Source of the DNA: Euzebya pacifica
Lineage (GTDB): Bacteria > Actinomycetota > Nitriliruptoria > Euzebyales > Euzebyaceae
Assembly: GCF_003344865.1 (NCBI RefSeq)
Contig: NZ_CP031165.1
Location: forward strand, 1,741,910 to 1,805,909
Length of the DNA: 64,000 nt
Reading direction: 5' to 3'
The notes below the pieces were generated by a model. It was not told the origin of the DNA. It saw only the letters and a list, made by a program, of their open reading frames with translations, and did not search any database. How positions within the stretch are numbered: the first letter of the stretch is position 1; each line of letters begins with the position of its first letter. This document shows positions 1-8,208 of the stretch, piece after piece. Position numbers and translations under genes: made by a program.

Positions 1-1248
1 TCACGCGGGACCCATCAGGGCCAGGCCGACGGCATCGTCGTCACGCCGTCCCACAACCCGCCCACCGACGGGGGGTTCAAGTACAACCCGCCCCACGGCG
101 GGCCGGCCGACACCGACGCCACGTCGGTGATCGCGGCGCGGGCCAACGAGATCGTCCGCGACGGCCTGGGCGACGTGAAACGGGTCGCCTTCGCCGAGGC
201 CCGGTCCGCAGCGAACGCCTACGACTACATGGGCACCTACGTCGACGACCTGCCTGCCGTGGTGGACATCGACGCGATCCGCGACGCAGGGGTGCGCATC
301 GGTGCCGACCCGCTGGGTGGCGCGGCGGTGGACTACTGGGGGGCGATCGCCGAGCGGCACGGCCTGGACCTGACGGTCGTCAACCCGCTGGTGGACCCGA
401 CGTGGCGGTTCATGACCCTCGACTGGGACGGGAAGATCCGGATGGACTGCTCCTCGCCGTCGGCGATGGCCAGCCTGGTCGCGCAGAAGGATGCCTACGA
501 CGTCGCCACCGGCAACGACGCCGACGCCGATCGCCACGGCATCGTCACGCCCGACGCCGGTCTGATGAACCCCAACCACTTCCTCGCCGTGGCCATCCAG
601 CACCTCTTCGGTGGCGCCCGACCGGGGTGGCCGGAGACGGCGCGGATCGGCAAGACGCTGGTGTCCTCCTCGATGATCGACCGGGTCGCGGCGGGACTCG
701 GGCGGCCGATGGTCGAGGTGCCCGTCGGCTTCAAGTGGTTCGTGCCCGGATTGATCGACTCCTCCTTCGGCTTCGGGGGAGAGGAGTCGGCCGGCGCGTC
801 GTTCCTGCGGATGGACGGCACGACGTGGACGACGGACAAGGACGGGATCATCCTCTGCCTGCTGGCCGCGGAGATCATCGCGCGGACCGGCCGCAGCCCC
901 AGCGAGCACTACGCCGACCTCGTCGAGCAGCACGGCGCCCCGGCGTACGCCCGCATCGACGCCCCGGCGACCCGTGAGCAGAAGGCCGCGCTCAAGCAGC
1001 TGTCCGCGGATGCGGTGACGGCCACCACACTGGCGGGGGAGGAGATCACCGCCAAGCTGACCGAGGCGCCGGGCAACGGCGAGGCCATCGGCGGCCTCAA
1101 GGTCACGACGGCGTCGGCGTGGTTCGCCGCGCGGCCATCGGGGACCGAGGACGTCTACAAGATCTACGCCGAGTCCTTCCGCGGCGCCGACCACCTGGCG
1201 GAGGTGCAGGCCGCCGCGAAGGACGTGGTGTCCGCGGCCATCGGCTGA
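1..1248 (+). CDS. pgm: Phosphoglucomutase (alpha-D-glucose type), 5'-truncated by window edge
   Basis: Interconverts glucose 1-phosphate and glucose 6-phosphate in the cytoplasm, linking glycogen, trehalose and cell-wall sugar metabolism to glycolysis. The reading frame is open from base 1, so the N-terminus lies outside the window; 415 codons remain of a family usually near 545 residues. Visible family motifs in order: the phosphoserine loop TPSHNPP (Ser codon at 49-51), the metal-binding loop DADADRH near 520-540, the sugar-binding loop GEESAGASF near 780, and the C-terminal phosphate-binding loop RPSGTED near 1130-1150. All catalytic loops seen are intact. The motif set fits PGM rather than phosphomannomutase or phosphoglucosamine mutase, which carry different serine loops. 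A tRNA-Gly gene on the other strand follows. Confidence 0.93.
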   Translation, partial: SRGTHQGQADGIVVTPSHNPPTDGGFKYNPPHGGPADTDATSVIAARANEIVRDGLGDVKRVAFAEARSAANAYDYMGTYVDDLPAVVDIDAIRDAGVRIGADPLGGAAVDYWGAIAERHGLDLTVVNPLVDPTWRFMTLDWDGKIRMDCSSPSAMASLVAQKDAYDVATGNDADADRHGIVTPDAGLMNPNHFLAVAIQHLFGGARPGWPETARIGKTLVSSSMIDRVAAGLGRPMVEVPVGFKWFVPGLIDSSFGFGGEESAGASFLRMDGTTWTTDKDGIILCLLAAEIIARTGRSPSEHYADLVEQHGAPAYARIDAPATREQKAALKQLSADAVTATTLAGEEITAKLTEAPGNGEAIGGLKVTTASAWFAARPSGTEDVYKIYAESFRGADHLAEVQAAAKDVVSAAIG

Positions 1249-1261
1249 CCTGCGGTTCTGC

Positions 1262-1335
1262 TGGAGCGGGTGAGGGGAATCGAACCCCTGTAGCTAGCTT
1301 GGAAGGCTAGGGTTCTACCATTGAACTACACCCGC
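1262..1335 (-). tRNA. tRNA-Gly (UCC anticodon), CCA encoded
   Basis: Read on the minus strand, the 74 bases start with acceptor GCGGGTG, which pairs with CACCCGC at the 3' end, followed by an encoded CCA. The D-arm GTTC/GAAC, the anticodon stem CTAGC/GCTAG around loop CTTCCAA, and the T-arm with TTCGATT are all well formed. The anticodon is TCC, reading GGA/GGG glycine codons. It lies between convergent pgm and the divergently oriented Crp/Fnr gene. Confidence 0.97.
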
Positions 1336-1499
1336 GGGGGAGGGGAGTGTAGCGCGTCGCCCGGGCCAGTCCGAACCGGTTGCGGCCGCCGTGTTCCTGA
1401 TCGGTCCCGACACCTTCTGGACAGGTCGGGTTTGGCAATGTCGGTTTCCAGCCATCCTTCGCCCAACTGGGTACGAACCTGAAAGGGCGGGACGCCTCC

Positions 1500-2246
1500 A
1501 TGGCAAAGGGAAAGACGAGACCGATGGAAGAACTGACGCGCCGACACGCGATGTGGATCGCCCGAGCGATGGCTCGCACCGACGGCAGCCCCCTCACCGC
1601 GAACGACATCGTGGCCCTCGAAGAGGCCTGCGTACCCCGCCGGGTCGAGGCAGGCGAAGTGCTGATCGCCAGCGGCGACGTGGTCGACGAGGTCCACATC
1701 GTCCGTGACGGCGCGGTCCACCTGACCGTCCGCAACCCCACGCTCGGCCGCCAGACCATCGGCCTGGTCGAACCCGGCGGCGTCATCGGTGACGTGGCGG
1801 TGTTCCTCGGCCACACGATGCCGTTCGACGCGATCGCCGACAGCGACTCCACCGTCCTGACAATCACCCGCGAACGCCTCCTGTCTCTCCTCGCAGGGTC
1901 GCCGTCGCTGTCGCTGCGCTGGATCACCTCGGTGTCCAAGCGACACGACGAGATCCAGCGTCGGCTGGTCACGCTGCTGACCAAGGACCTGTCCGCCCAG
2001 ATCGCCACGCTCCTCATGGACCACCGCGTCGAGGAAGACGGCGCCTGGATGGTCAAGATGCCGCACCAGACCATCGCCCACCTGCTGGGTGCCCGTCGCC
2101 AGTCCGTCAGCCGTGTGCTCGGGCAGATGCGTCGTGCCGGCCTGGTCCGCTCCCGGTACGGCGCCGTGGAAATCCTCGACCTGAGCGGCGTCGCCGACGC
2201 CGCCGGCATGGACGACCTCGACATCGAGATCGGCCTTCCCGACTAG
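1500..2246 (+). CDS. Crp/Fnr-family transcriptional regulator
   Basis: Predicted cytoplasmic DNA-binding regulator of 248 residues. The N-terminal two thirds is a cyclic-nucleotide-binding-like beta barrel (about residues 40-150, with the GDVAVF stretch where the phosphate-binding cassette usually lies). The C-terminus is a Crp-type helix-turn-helix (about residues 180-215, around IAHLLGARRQSVSRVLGQM). The cassette does not show the full RxS pattern that contacts cAMP in E. coli CRP, so the ligand is unknown. There is no N-terminal or internal cysteine cluster, arguing against an FNR-type iron-sulfur sensor. The ATG is preceded by GGGCGGGA. The gene is monocistronic, with a strong hairpin 18 bases after its stop. 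Confidence 0.88.
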   Translation: MAKGKTRPMEELTRRHAMWIARAMARTDGSPLTANDIVALEEACVPRRVEAGEVLIASGDVVDEVHIVRDGAVHLTVRNPTLGRQTIGLVEPGGVIGDVAVFLGHTMPFDAIADSDSTVLTITRERLLSLLAGSPSLSLRWITSVSKRHDEIQRRLVTLLTKDLSAQIATLLMDHRVEEDGAWMVKMPHQTIAHLLGARRQSVSRVLGQMRRAGLVRSRYGAVEILDLSGVADAAGMDDLDIEIGLPD

Positions 2247-2263
2247 CTTCCGCCACCCCCCGT

Positions 2264-2296
2264 GCGACGTCCCGGTCCCCTCGGCCGGGACGTCGC
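2264..2296. terminator. Hairpin terminator between convergent genes
   Basis: A perfect 12-bp inverted repeat, GCGACGTCCCGG with its complement, is separated by 9 bases and sits between the convergent Crp/Fnr and TetR genes. A T-run is lacking, as is common for GC-rich actinobacterial hairpins. It could serve both directions. Confidence 0.6.
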
Positions 2297-2338
2297 CAAT
2301 TCTCTGGCGCTCCGACGACCATGGTGATCCCCGGACGA

Positions 2339-2974
2339 TCACCGGGGTGCCGGCAGCCCCAGGAGCGGACCCACCACCCGGTCCAGCACGTCGGCGATGA
2401 CGGCGTCGCCCTCGACGTCCGGCAGCTGGATGGCCAGCCGGACAGCGGCGCCGGCGAGGTGTGAGGCCAGGAACGCACGACGTTCCAGGTCGGCCGGAGC
2501 CACCTGCGGCACCACGGACGCGAGCGCCTGCGCCAGCAGATGACCGTTGGTGCGGCTGTCGTCGATGTCGAGCTGGGCGAGGGCCGGGTCGGCCACAGCT
2601 GCGCCCCACACGGCCGCGAACGCGTCGTCCTGGCGATAGAGCGCCCAGTACGCGTCAAGCGCGCGAGCGACCGCCGCGCGGGCGTCATCGGGCCCCTCGA
2701 TCCCGTCCCCCAGGGCGTCGGTCAACCGCTGGCGGACGACCTCGGCGTAGTGCTCGGCAAGCACGCGGACGATGGCCTGCTTGGACGGGAAGTAGCGATA
2801 GATGGAGGGGAGGGAGACCTCGGCCGCCGTCGCCAGCCCGCTCATGGTCATCGCATCGATGCCCTCGGCGGCGATACAGGTGATGGCCGCATCGAGGATC
2901 TGCTCGACCCGCTGCCGGCTGCGGTCCTGCTCGGGCACACGCCGGGCTCCAGCGGCGTCGGGGTCGACTGACAT
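2339..2974 (-). CDS. TetR-family repressor
   Basis: Predicted repressor of 211 residues. The N-terminal TetR helix-turn-helix (about residues 15-60) shows the usual signature: RVEQILDAAI, a glycine-rich turn, then SLPSIYRYFPSKQAI. The C-terminal two thirds is the variable helical ligand and dimerisation domain. I chose the ATG at 2974 because GAGGA lies 8 bases upstream; a longer frame reaching 3016 would put the start inside the operator-like dyad. It is divergent from the flavin monooxygenase gene at 3064, and the dyad at 3006-3026 lies between them. The simplest reading is that it represses itself and the monooxygenase until a small hydrophobic substrate binds; that role is inferred from layout alone. 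Confidence 0.88.
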   Translation of the reverse strand: MSVDPDAAGARRVPEQDRSRQRVEQILDAAITCIAAEGIDAMTMSGLATAAEVSLPSIYRYFPSKQAIVRVLAEHYAEVVRQRLTDALGDGIEGPDDARAAVARALDAYWALYRQDDAFAAVWGAAVADPALAQLDIDDSRTNGHLLAQALASVVPQVAPADLERRAFLASHLAGAAVRLAIQLPDVEGDAVIADVLDRVVGPLLGLPAPR

Positions 2975-3005
2975 CGCGGCAATCCTCGCACAGCCCTTGA
3001 CGTGA

Positions 3006-3026
3006 CACTCAATCATGTATTGAGTG
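3006..3026. promoter_or_regulatory. Probable TetR operator in divergent promoter region
   Basis: CACTCAAT and its exact complement ATTGAGTG are separated by 5 bases, a 21-bp dyad of the size TetR dimers bind. A second 6-bp dyad, ACGTGA/TCACGT, follows at 3028-3046. Both lie between the divergent tetR-like gene and the monooxygenase gene, where binding would block both promoters. Assignment to the neighbouring TetR is inference. Confidence 0.65.
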
Positions 3027-3063
3027 AACGTGACATAGTTTCACGTCTGATGGAGGTTCGTCC

Positions 3064-4416
3064 ATGATCCGCACTGCAGCCGTTGTCGGTGCCGGCCCGA
3101 GCGGCCTGCTCGCGGCACGAGCGCTCCGGGCAGAGGGCATCGAGCCGACGATCTTCGAGCGTGGCCCCGATGTGGGGGGAATCTGGAACATCGATGCGCC
3201 CGGGTCGCCGATGTACGAGTCGGCGCACTTCATCTCCTCGCGCACGCAGTCGGGGTTTCCCGGATTCCCCATGCCCGAGGACTACCCCGACTACCCCGAC
3301 CACCGACGAATCCTGGCGTACATCCGAGACTTCGCCGAGGTGTGGGGCCTTCGTCGCCACCTGCGAACCAACACCGTCGTGGAGCACGCGGCACCGACGC
3401 CCGAGGGGGCCTGGACGGTGACCACGGCCGGGGCGGCCCCAGAGGTGTTCGACGCCCTCGTCTGCGCCAACGGCGTCACGTGGGAGCCGAACGTTCCGGA
3501 CCTGCCGGGTGCCGACACCTTCAGCGGTGAGCTCAGACACTCCCGGACCTACCGCGACCCCTCGGAGTTCGACGGAAGGCGCGTGGTGATCGTGGGGGCG
3601 GGCAACAGCGGAGTGGACATCGCCTGCGACGCGGCCCGTTCCGCTGCTCGTGCCGTCCTGTCGATGCGGCGGGGCTACTGGTTCGTGTCCAAGCACCTGT
3701 TCGGCATTCCCACCGACGTGATCGTCGCTGATCCACCGCCGATCCCGATCCCTCATCGGGTGGAGACCTGGGCGCTGGAGGCCTTGCTGAAGGTCGTCGT
3801 CGGCAAGCCACAACGCTTCGGCTTGCCCGCCCCGGACCACCATGTCCTGGAGACCCATCCGATCGTCAACACCGCGGTGCTGCACCACATCTCCCACGGG
3901 GATCTCGAGCCCAAGCCCGACGTGGCACGGCTGGACGGCGAGCATGTCGTGTTCACGGACGGGTCGAGGGTGCAGGCCGACCTGGTGCTCCTCGCGACCG
4001 GCTACCAGCACGCCATTCCCTACCTCGACGAACACTTGCTGCCCTGGGACGGTGGCCGACCACAGCTGTACCTCAACCTGTTCCCGCGTGACCTGCCCAC
4101 CCTTGCGGTCGTCGGGATGATCGAGTTCGCATCGGCTGCGTACGGCCACTTCGACCACATGGCGCAGCTGGTCGCGGGCGTCCTGGCCCTCAGCGACGAC
4201 GATCCTCGGCGGAAGGTGGCGGCCGAGCTGCGTCGGACCCATCAGCCCGACCTGCGGGGCGGGCACCACTACGTCGACTCGCCCCGCCATGCCAACTACG
4301 TGGAGGCCGAGACCTACGAGAAGGTGCTCGACGACGTTCGGACCCGCATCGGGCTGAACCCGTGGCGGGACTGGGTCGACGCCCCTGTCCCATCACGCCC
4401 CTCGACCGTGGGCTGA
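3064..4416 (+). CDS. Flavin-containing monooxygenase (class B)
   Basis: Predicted FAD/NADPH-dependent monooxygenase of 450 residues that would insert one oxygen atom into a soft nucleophile (N or S) or a ketone; the substrate cannot be read from sequence. The FAD-binding Rossmann motif GAGPSG is at residues 9-14. The FMO fingerprint FxGxxxHxxxY starts at residue 153. The NADPH-binding motif GAGNSG is at 178-183, and a late ATGY-type stretch (LLATGYQHAIPY) marks the C-terminal part. Length and motif order match bacterial FMOs. The ATG follows GATGGAGG. Divergence from a TetR gene across a tight dyad suggests substrate-induced expression, typical of detoxification or catabolic monooxygenases. 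Confidence 0.9.
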   Translation: MIRTAAVVGAGPSGLLAARALRAEGIEPTIFERGPDVGGIWNIDAPGSPMYESAHFISSRTQSGFPGFPMPEDYPDYPDHRRILAYIRDFAEVWGLRRHLRTNTVVEHAAPTPEGAWTVTTAGAAPEVFDALVCANGVTWEPNVPDLPGADTFSGELRHSRTYRDPSEFDGRRVVIVGAGNSGVDIACDAARSAARAVLSMRRGYWFVSKHLFGIPTDVIVADPPPIPIPHRVETWALEALLKVVVGKPQRFGLPAPDHHVLETHPIVNTAVLHHISHGDLEPKPDVARLDGEHVVFTDGSRVQADLVLLATGYQHAIPYLDEHLLPWDGGRPQLYLNLFPRDLPTLAVVGMIEFASAAYGHFDHMAQLVAGVLALSDDDPRRKVAAELRRTHQPDLRGGHHYVDSPRHANYVEAETYEKVLDDVRTRIGLNPWRDWVDAPVPSRPSTVG

Positions 4417-4517
4417 CGGTCACGGTGGCCCAAGGACCACCAAGCGACTTGTTCGGAGGCGAGTAGTCGGGACGGCCGGACGTCCCTCGGTGACGGGTGT
4501 GGCACGTCGACCGGGTG

Positions 4518-4545
4518 TGCACCCGACGTGCACCCGGCATGCACC
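4518..4545. repeat. Three TGCACC repeats phased at 11 bp
   Basis: TGCACC occurs at 4518-4523, 4529-4534 and 4540-4545, exactly 11 bases apart, so all three copies face the same side of the helix. They lie 60-90 bases upstream of the oxidoreductase start at 4605, in the 188-base gap after the monooxygenase gene. This is a candidate regulator-binding array or upstream promoter element; no cognate regulator is evident nearby. Confidence 0.5.
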
Positions 4546-4604
4546 GCCCGGGCGCACGGTGTCCGCACCACGCAACACACCCGACGAGCAGAGGGAACAC
4601 GGCC

Positions 4605-5681
4605 ATGCACACCAAGAAGACGAGTACGGGAACCAGCGGAACGGGTGGCCCCCGACTGGCGGCGGCCACCCTGCCAGACAGCTCGCTTGCCGCGGTGCGC
4701 TACGAGTACGGCCCGCCCGCGGGTATCGAGGTCGCGCCACGACCCGTGCCGACGCCCGGACCCGGCCAGGTGCTGCTGCAGGTGCACGCGGGCGGTCTCG
4801 ACCGCGGCGCATGGCACCTGATGGCGGGCGAGCCGTACGCCGTGCGACTGGCCGGGTACGGGGTGCGACGACCGAAGCAGCCGCGCCTCGGGTTGGACGT
4901 CGCCGGCACGGTGGTCGCGCTCGGCGAAGGAGTCGAGGAGTTCGCCGTCGGCGACGAGGTGTTCGGGATCGCGGATGGCTCGTGGGCCGAGCACGCGGTG
5001 GCAGACGTGACGCGGCTCGCCCTGCGTCCGGCGAACGTCTCGCCGGTCCAGGCGGCCGTCTCCGCGGTGTCGGGCATCACCGCGCTCCAGGCGCTGGTGG
5101 ACGTCGCGGGTGTCGAGCCGGGCCAGCGGGTGCTGGTGGTGGGGGCCTCGGGCGGCGTCGGCAGCTTCGCCGTCCAGCTCGCGGTGGCGCTGGGGGCGCA
5201 GGTCGACGGCGTCGCCAGCGCAGCGAAGGCCCCGCTCGTCCGGGACCTCGGTGCCAGCCGGGTGTACGACTACGCGACCGAGGACCCCTACGACGGGTCG
5301 CAGCGCTACGACGTCATCATCGACACGGGCGGTCTCAACCCGGTCCGGGTCCTGCGGCAGGCGTTGACGACGCGCGGGACGCTGGTGATCGTCGGTGGCG
5401 AGGGCGGGGGACGGATCACCGGCGGTGTCGGTCGTCAGATGCGCGCGGCGATGCGCTCTCCGTTCGTCCGGCACCGCCTCGCGATGTTCATCAGCGCAGA
5501 GGCGAAGGGTCACGTCGCGAAGCTCGCGGCGTTCCTGGAGGACGGCTCCGTGGTCCCGGCTGTGGGCGCGACCTACCCGCTCGGCCGCGTGCGGGAGGCG
5601 ATCGAGGACCTGCTGGCCGGCCGCGCACGTGGCAAGTCCGCGATACTCGTCGCCACCGGCGAGGACGGGGGATCGTCGTGA
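4605..5681 (+). CDS. Medium-chain zinc-free oxidoreductase (quinone reductase-like)
   Basis: A 358-residue member of the MDR superfamily, likely an NADPH-dependent reductase of quinones or alpha,beta-unsaturated carbonyls. The N-terminal GroES-like domain has GxDVAGTVVALGEGV around residue 105, and the Rossmann domain carries GASGGVGSFAVQLA around 185. The structural and catalytic zinc-ligand cysteines of alcohol dehydrogenases are absent, as in the quinone oxidoreductase branch. I chose ATG 4605 because AGAGGGA lies 8 bases upstream; a frame extending to 4497 has no such signal. A serine-, threonine- and glycine-rich N-terminal extension of about 20 residues precedes the domain. It overlaps the next small gene by 4 bases. 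Confidence 0.87.
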   Translation: MHTKKTSTGTSGTGGPRLAAATLPDSSLAAVRYEYGPPAGIEVAPRPVPTPGPGQVLLQVHAGGLDRGAWHLMAGEPYAVRLAGYGVRRPKQPRLGLDVAGTVVALGEGVEEFAVGDEVFGIADGSWAEHAVADVTRLALRPANVSPVQAAVSAVSGITALQALVDVAGVEPGQRVLVVGASGGVGSFAVQLAVALGAQVDGVASAAKAPLVRDLGASRVYDYATEDPYDGSQRYDVIIDTGGLNPVRVLRQALTTRGTLVIVGGEGGGRITGGVGRQMRAAMRSPFVRHRLAMFISAEAKGHVAKLAAFLEDGSVVPAVGATYPLGRVREAIEDLLAGRARGKSAILVATGEDGGSS

Positions 5682-5851
5682 AGCTGTCGCGACGTGATCA
5701 GACCGTGCTCGGCATCGGCATCTCGGTGTGCGGCGCGCTGTTCCTGCTGTCGAGCACGATCCCCGACGGTCTCGGCCTCGCCCTGGGCGTGGTCGGCATC
5801 GGCGTGCTCGGCACCCGCCCGCCGGCTGGGCCCCGCGACGAGGACAGATGA
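5678..5851 (+). CDS. Small membrane protein, 57 aa
   Basis: Starts with GTG overlapping the TGA of the oxidoreductase gene, with a purine-rich AGGACGGGGGA just upstream, so the two are probably translationally coupled. Its product has a short basic N-terminus (KLSRRDQ), two hydrophobic stretches broken by STIPDG (about residues 10-26 and 31-46), and a charged C-terminus. That is a hairpin-like membrane protein. I do not recognise a family. The stop codon is 19 bases from the left attachment repeat of the mobile element, so it is the last chromosomal gene before the insertion. Confidence 0.6.
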   Translation: MKLSRRDQTVLGIGISVCGALFLLSSTIPDGLGLALGVVGIGVLGTRPPAGPRDEDR

Positions 5852-5870
5852 TCCGTCTGCCGAAGGGTCG

Positions 5871-5921
5871 AACACGGGGTTTTCGCGTCGGGACGGCCGG
5901 ATTCGAACCGGCGACCCCCGC
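5871..5921. repeat. Left attachment site (51-bp direct repeat)
   Basis: Identical over 51 bases to 13283-13333. With one mismatch the match extends to 5865-5921 versus 13277-13333. It contains the T-arm and 3' acceptor strand of tRNA-Pro read on the minus strand, but the tRNA 5' half is missing here. It is therefore the duplicated half left by site-specific integration. Confidence 0.93.
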
Positions 5922-6493
5922 GGGAAAACCGCAGGTCAGAGGTACTTCGAGGTCACCACTTTGACCTTTGGATGCCTGGTTTCTAGCGGAGAACAGATCG
6001 TCTTCCGAGGTCCCAATCTAGTCCCGGATCCGGTCGTCTGCGAGTGATTGTGGTGGCTATCTGGTGGGCTCTGGCGGACTCAGTCAATCGCACACGGTGG
6101 GGGCTGGGAGTGGTTCGGCTCCTTTGCGGCGGCCGCAAGGGACATGGCCCCCCACGTTCACGTCCAGGGACATGAACGGGGTGAGGAAGGGCACCACGAA
6201 ACCGGTCGTCGCAGCGTCCGGGGTGAAGCTGAGGGCCGCCTGATCCTTGGATCGCCGGGAAGGGTGGAAGCAGCCCTGACAAACGACGGGAACGGCCAGC
6301 ACCGTCCGATGGTCGTGGCCCGGCTAGCGAGACGGAAAGGTGTACGTGAGGAACCAGCGGCTGAACGACTCTCAAGATCAGACCACCAGCTCGAACCTGA
6401 CGGATCAGAGGCTCTTCGTTCCTTTGCTACGCCGCCCCCCGGGTTCGTGAGGGTAGAATGGATGGCCTATGGTGTGAGTCGCTAGGTGCCGGG
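5922..6493. other. Element interior without a recognisable gene
   Basis: About 570 bases with only short frames lacking recognisable domains or good start signals. Near the left end, GGTCA-type words recur (5933-5972), including GGTCA and TGACC in opposite orientation. These could be arm-type binding sites for the integrase, but that is speculative. Otherwise I see nothing definite here. Confidence 0.4.
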
Positions 6494-7055
6494 TGATCTT
6501 CCATGGCGGACCGCATGATGGGCAGGTCTTGGAGGGAGTACCGCAACAAGATGGGCATCGTCTCCGGTTCGTGTCACGGTATCGGGACTTCGTTTACGTA
6601 AGGGATCATGGCCGGTTGTTGGAGCCGCATCTGGTCGGTTCGCGGTCCGCACCGAGCTGCCGATGAAGGCGCTGGAGATGGCGCTGAAGACCCGTGACGT
6701 GCGGCCCGGCACGACGCTGGTGCACCACACCGACTCCGGGTCGCAGTACCTGTCCGACACCTACGGCAGCCGGCTGGAGGCCGCGCAGTTGCGGCAGTCC
6801 GCGGCCCGGTCGGCCTACGACAACGCGATGGCCGAGTCGTGGTTTCAGACCCTGAAGAACGAGCTGATCCACCGCCACCGGTGGGCCACCCGCGAGGCCG
6901 CCGACCTGGCCGTGTTCAGCTACATCGGCTGGTACAACCAGCGACGACGGCGCTCCTCCCTAGACATGCGAAGCCCCGTCCGCTACGAACAAGAGGAGGC
7001 CATCCCCACCCTGTTCATGCACGCCTGAACCTGTCCGTGGGACTGGGGAAGATCA
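6494..7055 (+). mobile_element. Decayed IS3-family insertion sequence
   Basis: The outer ends are TGATCTTCC (6494-6502) and its exact complement GGAAGATCA (7047-7055), ending in TG...CA as IS3-family ends do. The right end continues inward with CTGTCCGTGGGACTGGGG, resembling an IS3-family terminal repeat. Only the last third of the transposase frame remains, and the left part is deleted or replaced. No target duplication is evident. Confidence 0.6.
6642..7028 (+). pseudogene. IS3-family transposase OrfB, C-terminal fragment
   Basis: Encodes roughly the last 125 residues of an rve-type DDE integrase domain. It keeps the second catalytic Asp (HTDSGSQY) and the catalytic Glu (NAMAESWFQTLKNEL), plus the usual closing WYNxxRRxSSL segment. 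Similarity can be followed upstream of the first ATG (6663) through VRTELPMKALEMAL to about 6642, after which the frame reads unrelated sequence. The first catalytic Asp, the helix-turn-helix and OrfA are missing, so it cannot transpose by itself. Confidence 0.85.
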
Positions 7056-7085
7056 ACCTTCACCAGCCAAACCACGCTTCATGAC

Positions 7086-7122
7086 GAAGAGCCAGTTTCC
7101 TCCCAAGAGTGAAGAGCCAGTT
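7086..7122. repeat. 12-bp direct repeat GAAGAGCCAGTT
   Basis: Two exact copies at 7086-7097 and 7111-7122, 25 bases apart start to start. They lie just after the IS3 remnant and overlap the stop of the lipoprotein gene. This may be a rearrangement scar or binding site; function is unknown. Confidence 0.4.
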
Positions 7123-7696
7123 AACCCGCCTGACCATCACAGGCGGCGCCAACACCGACTTGTACTGTTTGGCTCTGGCCGGCCTTCTCTACAGTCACAT
7201 CGATGCATTGCAATTCGTCAACGTAGAATCCGCCGGGGTACGCGGCCCACTGTTCGCCTCCACAGCCGGAACCTGAAACCGCCTTGTCCGGGTTGGACGG
7301 ACTACCCCAACCCAATTCCGAGTGACCCACGGCATCTACTATCTCAAGATGGACCACGGCGTCCGCTCGCAATAGAAGACCTGCCTTTGCAAAGTACCTC
7401 GGCCCCTCGGATTCAGGCTGCCGGACAGCCTGTAGGGGTGTAGCTGAACTAACCGCTGTGGGCAGGGCTACATCATCGAGAATGATCTCGTATTGCTCTG
7501 GGACCACCGCGTCGATCTCGACCGATCCCTCACAAGTGAGCATTGCCTCCTCATCGAGCCCCACTTGCTCGGTTGCCTGGGTATCGTCTGACGACACCGA
7601 TGCGGCGTCACTACGGTCAGTAGAGGAGGTGCATCCAGCTGAAGCTACAAGCAGAATTCCTACCAGGAATCTCGACAGTGCTGTAGTTGCTCTCAT
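7121..7696 (-). CDS. Predicted lipoprotein, cargo of the mobile element
   Basis: A 191-residue exported protein of unknown function. A lipoprotein signal peptide is clear: basic start, hydrophobic core LVGILLVAS, lipobox SAGC with Cys at about residue 22, then a Ser/Thr/Asp-rich linker. The mature part contains three further cysteines and no recognisable domain. The ATG has GAGGAG 7 bases upstream, so expression looks intact. Base composition is clearly less GC-rich than neighbouring chromosomal genes, and codon use includes many A/T-ending codons, suggesting recent acquisition. It is flanked by the IS3 remnant and a probable IS256 remnant, and may confer an envelope trait on the host; that is inference. 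Confidence 0.7.
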   Translation of the reverse strand: MRATTALSRFLVGILLVASAGCTSSTDRSDAASVSSDDTQATEQVGLDEEAMLTCEGSVEIDAVVPEQYEIILDDVALPTAVSSATPLQAVRQPESEGPRYFAKAGLLLRADAVVHLEIVDAVGHSELGWGSPSNPDKAVSGSGCGGEQWAAYPGGFYVDELQCIDVTVEKAGQSQTVQVGVGAACDGQAG

Positions 7697-7847
7697 GAGC
7701 TACTCCTCACGTCTGAATTGGCCAACCTTACCAAACCACCGACTCACGGCGCAACACGCTCAAGTGCGGTGACCCCGATCAATCCGATCTGTACAAACCC
7801 CTACTACTTGCAATGATGCAAGGCTTGACTCGGAACCGGCGAAGCAA

Positions 7848-8108
7848 TCACATGGGACCGGCGTGCTTCGTTGTATTCCAACTAGTCCGACAGCGATGAA
7901 GATCAAACCCCATGAGCCTGCCACAATCGCGGAATACGAGGTCGGCCAGAACCCCGTTGGGGCCGTTGGGGTCCAGACCCTTCTGCTGAGCCTTGCCGAC
8001 CAACTGCTCAGCCACCTCCCGCTCGGCGTCTGCCCAGCCCGCTGCCGCGGGCCCCTTCGTGCCGGTCGTGTCCTCCACCACCTCAGTGATCGTGTCGGTG
8101 TCTTCCAT
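7848..8108 (-). pseudogene. Probable N-terminal remnant of an IS256/mutator transposase
   Basis: An 86-codon frame with a good ribosome site (AAGGGA upstream of ATG 8108). Residues about 24-57 (WADAEREVAEQLVGKAQQKG, then LDPNGPNGVLADL) resemble the N-terminal helix and GPxGLL stretch of actinobacterial IS256-family transposases. The resemblance stops near residue 58, and the DDE domain that should follow is absent. A small acidic stand-alone protein is the alternative. The identification is from memory of the family pattern and is tentative. Confidence 0.4.
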
Positions 8109-8208
8109 TGCTGTCCCTTCCAGCCGAGCCCAAGCTCAGCGTGTCAGGCCAGCTCACTTCCTCGTTGAACTGACACTCTCCAGTCTTGGGCAAGGCTGTC
8201 CCCGGGGG

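Noticed and set aside
5893-5960. Possible second tRNA at the left repeat with a Lys-like anticodon loop
   Set aside because: The T-arm and acceptor 3' strand are present but no matching acceptor 5' strand or D-arm follows. It is the truncated tRNA-Pro half with element sequence next to it.
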